From positions 1,922,001 through 1,986,000 of the forward strand of contig JAEVLN010000013.1 of assembly GCA_018350325.1 (NCBI GenBank): a stretch of 64,000 nucleotides of DNA, read 5' to 3'. Made by a program: the position numbers and the translations under genes. The stretch is from Globodera rostochiensis (lineage: Eukaryota > Nematoda > Chromadorea > Rhabditida > Heteroderidae). Positions 56,858 to 64,000 of the stretch are shown one piece after another. Within the stretch, counting starts at the first letter, position 1. Each line of letters begins with the position of its first letter. The notes under the pieces were generated by a model, which saw only the letters and a program-made list of their open reading frames with translations, ran no database searches and was not told the origin of the DNA.

Positions 56858-56899
56858 CTGAAGCAAAAAATGAAAACTAGAGCAAGCAGTCCGTCTCGT

Positions 56900-57777
56900 C
56901 GGACCGGCACTCCTTCTGCTATTACCCAGGAGTCCGGTGATCCCGTTCACCTCGAATTTTTGGTGAATCTGATTTCTACTTATTTTGAATAATTCCCGGA
57001 ACCGCACTCGCACATTTGGTAAAAAAATCGGTTTTTTATAAAACGAATTTCAACACGAAAATGGCATGAAAATTCGGTCTCCGGGGGTTCGGAATGAGTA
57101 GAAGTGGAGGTCAGTTCGGGTTTTATCCTAAGCCCTAGAAACACCCGGTCCGTGAAGTAAAATTTCGTCAGAAAAAAGTGTATTTTAAAGAAAAAGCCAT
57201 ATTTCGAACCACATTTGATTGCATTTTCGTCCGAAATCACAAAAATTCTTCAAAAAGCCGCGAATGCTGGGGCTTTTTATGAATCCCGTGCCCAAATAAA
57301 ATTTCTGGCCAAGCAATTCAACCAGTTCAACGCCCACCACAGGCCAACCTTTTTGTGACGTGCATGCGCTGTTTTGCATGCCGTCGTCAGCCGTTTTTTT
57401 GTCCGCCGCGCCAATTTCCGATCGCATGTCACACGCAGCAGAGACACAAAATTTCGGCTCATTGCCTCCTAAAAACGCATTAATAAATATTTAAACAATT
57501 CAAAATGGCTCTGACGCAAAAATGGACCACAATTCATAATTTTAAAAAAAAGCGTGTACATATTCTAAATATTATACTATTTACATTAGCCGAAAATTTA
57601 ATTTTCAAAACAATAAGTTGCCGTCCTCTCGAGACAAAAAACTTGGCAACCTTTTGCAATCGCCGGTTTCTAAATTAACCAAAAACGACGTTTTTAAATT
57701 CTAAACGGTTCGATATTTAGGCCAATTAAAAGATAATATTTTATACCACCAAAATGTGAATTTTCGCTTTTTCAAAA
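56900..57777. other. Between divergent genes; possible first exon of the AT-hook gene
   Basis: Minus-strand 57462-57350 reads 'MSRNFVSLLRVTCDRKLARR' then 'TKKRLTTACKTAHARHKK' before a GTTGGC donor. This basic segment could open the AT-hook gene but its link to the next exon is unproven. The remainder is non-coding. Confidence 0.35.
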
Positions 57778-57785
57778 ACAACAAC

Positions 57786-58589
57786 AATTCAAACCGGTGG
57801 GTACGGTCTCCGTGGTTTTAATTCCACTGCAACTGATGTTAATTGTTGTTGGCGCCGTGTTCGTGATTATCACTCAATGCTGCGGTTGTAAGAAGAAGGT
57901 AACATAGAGATTGTTACTTTTTTTATTTTTTTTAATCCTGATTTTTGATTCCAAATTTTTTTTATAGCAAAAGCAAGCCGACGAGGCGCAACCCGATGCA
58001 GACCAACAGCAAAGCACTGCTTCCATTCCGCTAAGCGCTGCTGAAGTGCAAAACACTGCCTATCAAACTTTGGCACAGGGACAGCCACCCTTTACAGGTG
58101 GGGGACACAAATAAAATTTGATCAAAAAACATTTCCATTTGCATTTTAGCTGCTCTGGGCACTATTTCGCAAAGGCCGTCGTCAGCAGCTGTATCATCAC
58201 CGATTTCTGCAGGTAGTGGAAAAGCTTGCTGTTGGACATCATTCGGAGTGACTAATAAATTCATTTTTTCAGCATGTGCAACGAACTACGCTCTGTCCGG
58301 CCAGAATGCCATCTCCATGAAGGCATCGCCGTCTTCGCAGACGATGTCCAAAATGTCATCACGTGAACCTTCGATTGGTGCTACGAATTACGCGCTGGAC
58401 TCGCCGACCGGACCAGCCAGAACTCCGACACTTGAACCGGCACCGTTTAAAGGCGGAGGTAAAACTAATTAAAACTGCCAACGATCGATCAATGGACGTT
58501 TTGAACACAATTTTTAAGGCACGCATGGCGCTGTTTCCCAGCGATCATCACATGGCGCAATGAATGTGACGAACTACGCGATGACATGA
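57786..58589 (+). CDS. Single-span membrane protein with repeated NYAL/NYAM tail motif
   Basis: Exons about 57786-57898, 57968-58097, 58150-58212, 58273-58458 and 58519-58589 join in phase. The first contains a membrane segment ('VVLIPLQLMLIVVGAVFVII') and a juxtamembrane 'CCGCKKK', positioning what follows in the cytoplasm. The tail is polar, rich in Ser, Pro, Gln and Ala, and carries three copies of a short motif: 'ATNYALSG', 'ATNYALDS' and, at the very end, 'VTNYAMT'. Spacing is about 30-45 residues. A repeated tyrosine motif suggests phosphotyrosine or trafficking signalling, but I know no family with this exact motif. Extracellular exons upstream of 57786 are not identified, so the start is unknown. 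It runs divergently from the AT-hook gene. Confidence 0.6.
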
Positions 58590-58599
58590 GGAGCCAATG

Positions 58600-59285
58600 A
58601 TGATTTACGAAGAAGTTAAGAATGGCGTGGAAGAAAGGTGTTAAGGATAATCTTGTGTAGTTGAGGATAATGGTGATTTGTTGTTGTTTATGCTCATATC
58701 AAATTGTTGGATCGCGCAGTCACTGTGTTTAGGCAATAAATTGTTGTTTAATTTTTAAAAAGTCGCCCTACTAGACTCAAAAATTTTAGATCCGTTAGGC
58801 CAAACCTCCTGGGGTTTAAGGCTACCGAAATTTTTAAGGGAGATCCGGTCCCGGGAATCAGCTCGGGCCTATTGTAATTTCGTGGCTACTGGTCTGAAGG
58901 TCGAATGCTTTATACTTTCTGTAACCCGACCTAACGAGGGGCCAACTGTTTGTAAATGATGGCCGGCCGGTCGCTCCATTGATTAATTTGGCCACCCATA
59001 AAATAATTTTTGTATGAGTGAAATTCCATTCGCAGGGGATCTTTTTCAGCGGAGAGAATGAAAAGAGCGGCGGAAAAGGAAACAAAACAAATCCCCCCCC
59101 CCCCCTCCTTTTTGGGCCGTATTCTTCGATCAGAGAGATTCTTTAATTTAATCATAAAATGGTTATGCATGATGTGGGGGTATCAATATTAAAACTCATC
59201 GAAACGACGAAAATTAGTACAAGCATAAATAGTTTTGTGGAACAACAAATTGTTAGAAAAACAATTCACGCACGACGAAACAACA
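58600..59285. other. Convergent 3' flanks
   Basis: Likely 3' UTRs of the flanking convergent genes (aataaa at about 58736) and A/T-rich sequence with a C run at 59096-59106. Confidence 0.4.
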
Positions 59286-59688
59286 CTAAGAGCGATCAGA
59301 CTGCAGCTCCAACGGCATCGATTGAACGTCATCATCATCAAAATCCGATGGAAGATCGAAAAAAAATGGCGGCTGCTGCTCCATGGCGTTATCGGTTTTC
59401 GTCTGTCGTTTGCCAATCACCGCCAACTCCTCGGAATGTTTAGTGGACGCTTTCTGTTGCTTCTGGCGCCTCGGCTTGTAGTACGTGAAGTAGCAAAGCG
59501 TCTGAAATGCGACAAAAATCTTTTCCTAAAAAATTGTTTTTTCAATAAAAACGGACCAGCGAAACAAAGGCGAGCAGCGCCATGAAGGGCAAAACCAACA
59601 CCACGACGACAATAGGCACGCTGACGGGTGCCACACGTTCTTTGAAGATTACCGCGTCATCGGTCACCAAATATTTATTGTCCATCAT
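59286..59688 (-). CDS. Small single-span membrane protein of unknown family
   Basis: Two minus-strand exons, 59688-59557 and 59501-59286, join in phase to 115 residues. It begins MMDNKYLVTDDAVIFKER, then a strong membrane helix ('PVSVPIVVVVLVLPFMALLA'), the splice, and a short 'TLCYFTYYKPRRQKQQK' with basic stop-transfer residues. The remaining tail is polar and ends in an acidic patch ('SDFDDDDVQSMP'). With no signal peptide before the helix, a type III (or type II) orientation is likely. The intron of 55 bp is normal for nematodes. Both exons are undamaged. I do not recognise the family. Confidence 0.65.
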
Positions 59689-59699
59689 TTTTGGGATAA

Positions 59700-60360
59700 A
59701 AGCTAAAAATTGTGTTGATTAAAAATGCTAAATTTGTTTCTGCTGTAAATCCTTTTTTTGGATAACATAACGCCATTTTGTCCGGGATGTGATCAAATCA
59801 GGGGCATTTGAATTTGATTTGAGCTTAAAGATTTAGCTTTTGGATAGACAGCCACGTTTGATGTGCGGCTAACTTCAATTTCGATTAAAACTTTTTTTTT
59901 ACTCTGACAGAACGCCAAAGATTAATTTTATATGACAGAACGCCAATAATTAACAATTTGTTCAACATTAATTTGTTTTTTTTTCTTTTTTGGTGTCAAT
60001 GTGCTGGACAAAGCGCCTTGCCAATGTTAACTGTTTCTGATGTTGAGTTTCGCTTTTTAGCTTCGTCACAATTCATTCAAACATTAGTTCGCTTTTTTTT
60101 ATTCGCTTTTCAGTCCAACAAATAATGTGTTAAAAAATCATTTATTTAAAAAGAAAACCCTTTTGCGGAGTCAATTTTAAGTGTAGCGAACTCAAACAAA
60201 AATTTTTGACAAATTTCCAATCAAATTTACTATTTAAGCAGCACATTGTGACTTATCCACAATTTGTTCGTGTCTTCACATAATTCCGCTGTCAGCAGAT
60301 CGCCAAACTCAGTGTGTTTTTTGTTTGTTTTTTTGTTTTCATATTTTTTAAATTTGTTTT
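59700..60360. other. Intergenic, divergent promoters
   Basis: A/T-rich region between two divergent small genes. Contains a short direct repeat 'tgacagaacgcca' (at about 59906 and 59934). Nothing else. Confidence 0.4.
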
Positions 60361-60375
60361 TTCCATTTTCAGCAA

Positions 60376-60723
60376 ATGGCCAAAGCAGCAGACGCGGCAA
60401 GGGCCCGGCGCGCAAAGATCGACCGTCGCAATGCCAAGAAACGAAGAGCTGCAACGGGGCGAGCAGGACATGTAAGTTAACGGCTTTAAAACAACAACAA
60501 ACAATCAAATAATTTTTCTCTTCTTTTCAAGACAGTGAAAGCGGGTCAACGTGAGCGCTGCATGGTGTGCATGACCAACGTGAGCTCGATCACAAGGATG
60601 ACCATGGGATGTGCCCACGAATTCCATCGCCGATGCTTGTACCGCTGGCTCAAGTACCACACCGACTGTCCAGTTTGCCGTTACAACTTCATGCGCGCGT
60701 TGCCGCGCGAAGAGCAGCGATGA
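60376..60723 (+). CDS. RING-H2 finger protein (probable E3 ubiquitin ligase)
   Basis: Exons 60376-60471 and 60532-60723 join in phase to 95 residues. The N-terminus is basic and alanine/arginine-rich (MAKAADAARARRAKIDRRNA). The C-terminal part is a compact RING: 'CMVCMTNVSS', then 'MGCAHEFHRRCLYRWLKYHT' and 'DCPVC', giving C-x2-C, C-x-H-x2-H-x2-C and C-x2-C zinc ligands of the RING-H2 type. Such domains recruit E2 enzymes. With almost nothing beside the RING, the partner-binding region must be the basic tail. An acceptor-like 'ccattttcag' ends three bases before the ATG, the usual arrangement for spliced-leader trans-splicing in nematodes. Both exons are intact. Confidence 0.85.
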
Positions 60724-60914
60724 GATGGTGGGTGGAGCTTTTAGCATTATTTTCATCGAATGTTTTCACATTTTCAGCCCTACACCGTGTGCCACCCAAC
60801 CAATCAGGCAAATGCAGCTGTATTATATGTTCGTCGGTTGGCAACAAGAAGTTGGAGATGTAATTGCCTACATATGATTGATCCTTTTAATTGTCATTTA
60901 TCTGCCATATGTCA

Positions 60915-61290
60915 AGTATTCTGAATAAAGGAAATAATTCTACGATTCGGTCGACGCTCCAAGGTCTTAGTCGGTTTTACGCGTCCTAAAACATGGTAAT
61001 TTCTGGAGGGGGGGGGGGCTGGGGAGTCGGGGGTGCCGAACAAAAAAATTTAGACTCAATGTTTAAGTAAGCGTGTACCATTGTTGCAATTTGTTTTTTT
61101 CCATACAATCAACTCATTTTGGACATGTTTAAGTGGTTCAAAAAGCGGTTCAAAGGCGCCGAATCGACTTTTCCCTCACCCAAATCGATTTGTCTCATCA
61201 AGAGCTGTCGAGTGATACCTAATTTGTCGAGATTGGTCCAGAAATCAAGTATTCTGACTAAAGGAAATAATTCTACGATTCGGTCGACAC
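60915..61290. repeat. Short duplicated 3'-flank block
   Basis: 'aataattctacgattcggtc' with its left flank 'agtattctgaataaagga' occurs at 60917-60953 and again at 61246-61287, about 330 bp apart. The first lies just past the RING gene and includes a possible poly(A) signal (aataaa). The second copy has 'actaaa' there. Confidence 0.8.
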
Positions 61291-61369
61291 AAAGCATGAT
61301 GACGGGCCAATACGAAGAAAAGTTGAAGTCCAACATTGTGTTCAGTTTTCAGAGGAAATAAATTTGAAT

Positions 61370-62940
61370 GCAAAAAGGACATTTATATAGGCTTTGAGTG
61401 TTTTATCTGGGTGTATTTTTTCCTTTTTATTGCATTTTTGTTAAGAAAATTGGCCAAAAAATTGTAAAAGTGAAAAACAAAAGGGTCCCCCCTCTTGTTT
61501 TTTTTTTCTTCAAATTTCATTTCGGGGGGGGGGGAATTTCCCCCCCCCCCTGGTTACGCCACTGGGAGCCATGCCCTCCTCGACTTAATTGTTTTTTTAC
61601 TAATTGTCGTTTGTGTTGAGATTTGCTATCAAAACCAAAATAAACTTTCAAATATTTAGAAATTTGGCGATCTGTCACTAAAATTTCAAATTTTCAGGTT
61701 AAAATCCACCAAAATTTCTGCTGTTTGTTGCTTAGAAACACCATCTTTAGTGGTGTATTTTTAATCCAGGTTTTCTATGCCTGGACCCGGACCCTGGACT
61801 TGGAGAAGGTGCCTGGACCTGATTTTCGGGACCAACGTCCAGGTCCAGGTCGGTCTCTAAAATTGACGAATTTTGTTCACATCATTTTTTCATTTCTCTA
61901 TCATTTCGCGTTACTATTCCAAAATTTAAGTTCTTTGAAGCATTTTGCATGATTTAGAATTTCTTTCGAGCGAACAATCAAATAACATCAACAAAATGTC
62001 TTTGACTCTGATCTCTCTGACTTTCCCCCCAAGGAACTAAAAACTCATGAAAGAAGTGAACAGCTAATTTACAAATTATTCAAAAAAGTTGAAAAAAAAA
62101 AGACAAAATGCAATTGCGGTCATGTGATTATGCGAACATTCTCTTCCGCGCATATTCTGTCCGATGTGCAGCGAATGTGCAAAGCGGTAAGACGCGATTG
62201 CGGCACGGCACTCCAACTCTCTTCAATGATCCGCGTCAGCTCGGACAGAATCTGAACACGCACTTTATTTGTTTGATTCAACGACCGACCAAAAATTAGA
62301 AAGCATTGTGAGCAAATTTTTAAGTTGGAAAGTAAATTAATTCGGAAAAAAGTCCCGTCCCGACCGGGACCGGGACCTGAAAAAACTGGGAAATCCCGTC
62401 CCGGTACCGGTCCCGCTCAACCCTAATGTAAACCATGTTATGTAGAATAAATTAAAATATGTTGAATAAATAAGTTGAGTCCGAGTTTTTTAGCAACAAA
62501 AAATGCGCGGACTTTTGAAACATAACCAATCAATAAATCAACTTTTTATTCTGTTCGGTGTCTCTTTTGAGTGTACCCGCCCCGCCACCCGCCAGGTCCT
62601 CTCACACGCCCCCCCCCCTCCCCCCGAGTCCCCCCCCCGGGGTCCTCCCATGCTTTTCTGCAAAAATGTCCGTCCATCTGCCTTCATTTTAAATTCTCAT
62701 CATTAAAAAATTCCTCACCACAAAATAGCCTTTAGCAAATTCCATCCCCCCCGTATTTCGATGGGAGCACACATATTGTACATTCCGCCATTTTAGTGTT
62801 TATTTGTGATGACTGACACAATTACAATAAAAAACAAAGACTTCAAAATATGGTAGGTAAAACAACAACAAAAACACGCGATGTGCTTGCTATTGAAGCG
62901 GCACCAAAAGGAATAGGCGCATTGCAAAAGGAGGCGAATG
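61370..62940. other. Non-coding region
   Basis: No gene supported. G and C runs at 61526-61550 and 62609-62636. The text 'cctggacc(t/c)gga' at 61780-61850 and 'cccgtcccgaccgggaccgg' at 62355-62415 is repeated low-complexity. Confidence 0.45.
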
Positions 62941-62947
62941 CCACGGC

Positions 62948-63867
62948 TTATTTTTCAGAGGCAAAATTGATGCGAAGCCGAATTCCGAGCAATTGGAATA
63001 AAAGCCGCTCCGCGTCCGCTTGAGAGATTTTAATCTGAGATTGAAAAAAAGTAATTAATTAGAGACGGAACAATAAAAATAATTATAAAAAGGAGGAATT
63101 TTAGAGTCTCCCCATTTTTGTATTTCCCCTCGGGCCCCATAAGACTGAGACGTCCCCCACTTTTGAAACGATAAGAAAAGCATCATAATGTCTTCCGTTT
63201 GAGTGCCCTTTGACTGTTGGCAGTGTGTGTCGTCCTCCATGTTGGTCCAATTATCAACCATTTCGCCATGCCATTCATTACCATGCCCCTTTTCCATGAC
63301 CCGTCCATAGTGTCCATGAGGATTCTTTCCGACCGTTGCTGTGTCAACTCCATTACTTCGAGTCCCTTGCAAATTTCCGAATCTGACCTCCATTTCGCCC
63401 GATTTCAAAACCCGGACCCAAATTCAAATTTTTCGAAAAAATCGATTTTCCAAATTTTACAAAAAAAAAAACATTTAAAAGGTCGTTTCCGAGCTTTTCT
63501 GATGCGTAGAATTCGAATCTGATATGTAAAAAGCCAAAGAATTCGTTTGATTGCTTAAAGGTCAGATTCGTGATCAGCACCCCTGACCCCCCCTCCCCCC
63601 GATATAAATTTTTAGCTGAAATAACGAAAAACGAATTAGGACCCCCACTCTGTAGGATTGACACATGAATAGCAAAAAAAAAAATGTTCGAGACGAACAT
63701 CAAAATTTACATAATTTTGACTCAACCCCCCCCCCCCCCCCCCCACCTCCCTCCATATTCCAATCAAGCAATAATAATAAAAATAAATAACTCACCTCCG
63801 GCTTTGTCGAGTGCACATTGTAGAAGCGTTGGCCACAGTAGCCGCAAGCGTGAGTGCCCGGCTTATC
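62948..63867 (-). CDS. NDUFS6-like complex I zinc-binding subunit, 3' exons (gene continues beyond window)
   Basis: Minus-strand exon 63867-63796 reads 'DKPGTHACGYCGQRFYNVHS' then 'TKPE', and the final exon 63034-62948 reads 'IKISQADAERLLFQLLGIRL' then 'RINFASEK', stop. The first is the C-terminal zinc-site of NDUFS6 ('YINLDKPG..ACGYCG..F'), which binds zinc in mitochondrial complex I. It starts in phase 0, matching the phase in which exon 2 ends in the 51186 fragment. The last exon extends the protein about 28 residues beyond the usual end shortly after the finger. The intron between is 761 bp with C runs. Upstream exons lie outside the window at above 64000. This is probably the functional copy. 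Confidence 0.75.
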
Positions 63868-63889
63868 CTCAAAAAAAATGTGTGGCATT

Positions 63890-64000
63890 TGGCATTGCGT
63901 AATTTTTGTTTAAAAATTTTGACGACTGCCGGGCTGGGAAGTTGCCAATCCGGGTTATGGTGGTCCATTCCACATTATCCAATAAATTTCCTATACGTTC
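63890..64000. repeat. Intron segment shared with 51270-51372 (inverted)
   Basis: The complement of this segment matches 51270-51372 with few changes. It is the intron upstream of the zinc-site exon and shows that the NDUFS6 fragment at 50.7 kb came from a copy of this gene. Confidence 0.85.

Noticed and set aside
61119..61361. 80-codon plus-strand frame beginning MDMFKWFKKRFKGAE
   Set aside because: It overlaps a duplicated 3'-flank block and has no conserved motif or splice context.
62108..62299. 63-codon plus-strand frame beginning MQLRSCDYANILF
   Set aside because: No family resemblance, no supporting signals, A/T-rich surroundings.

Overview
The window is eukaryotic nuclear DNA from a nematode, most likely a plant-parasitic tylenchid of the cyst-nematode type (Globodera/Heterodera-like). 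The reasons are many short introns ending in TTTTCAG, probable GC-AG introns, a (TTAGGC)n-type repeat, a synaptophysin gene of animal type, and an F-box-like 'ICADVWLEVF...ALISDRFD' gene of a kind I associate with Globodera proteomes. The genus is inference from recall. All gene models were assembled by eye from splice sites and family resemblance.

Layout. 0.8-7.1 kb: a UBE2G1-type ubiquitin-conjugating enzyme (+), a divergent histone H2A (+), a small RVSF-motif protein (+) and histone H2B (-), with duplicated promoter-proximal blocks and a loose copy of the H2B 3' end. 7.3-8.4 kb: a dispersed repeat with an internal minisatellite. 8.8-10.9 kb: an Ig/thrombospondin membrane protein (+). 11.4-12.4 kb: a probable N-myristoylated protein (-). 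12.5-15.4 kb: a mariner element interrupted by a MULE. 15.5-18.2 kb: an F-box-like gene running into a 130-bp satellite. 19.5-22.2 kb: a subunit of mitochondrial NAD-isocitrate dehydrogenase (+). 22.2-28.4 kb: gene-poor, full of homopolymer C/G and polypyrimidine tracts. 28.4-31.9 kb: an SPSB3-like SPRY/SOCS-box protein (+). 35.6-46.7 kb: a synaptophysin gene (-) with a broken duplicate on the far side of a 49-bp minisatellite, a Harbinger transposon and about 2.2 kb of telomere-like repeat. 47.5-51.4 kb: fragments (Rieske exon, small-heat-shock-protein piece, NDUFS6 pseudogene). 52.4-56.9 kb: an AT-hook/zinc-finger nuclear protein (-) with amplified terminal-exon modules. 57.8-60.7 kb: two small membrane proteins and a RING-H2 protein. 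62.9-64 kb: the 3' end of a second NDUFS6 copy (-).

The genes are unrelated housekeeping and cell-surface genes and form no visible operon. Two themes dominate. First, duplication, inversion and transposon traffic have left many partial genes. Second, single- or two-base frame breaks recur in repeated-base contexts within otherwise well-conserved exons of several unrelated genes, which points to consensus-sequence error as much as to real decay. No classical prokaryotic system, CRISPR array, rRNA or convincing tRNA was seen.
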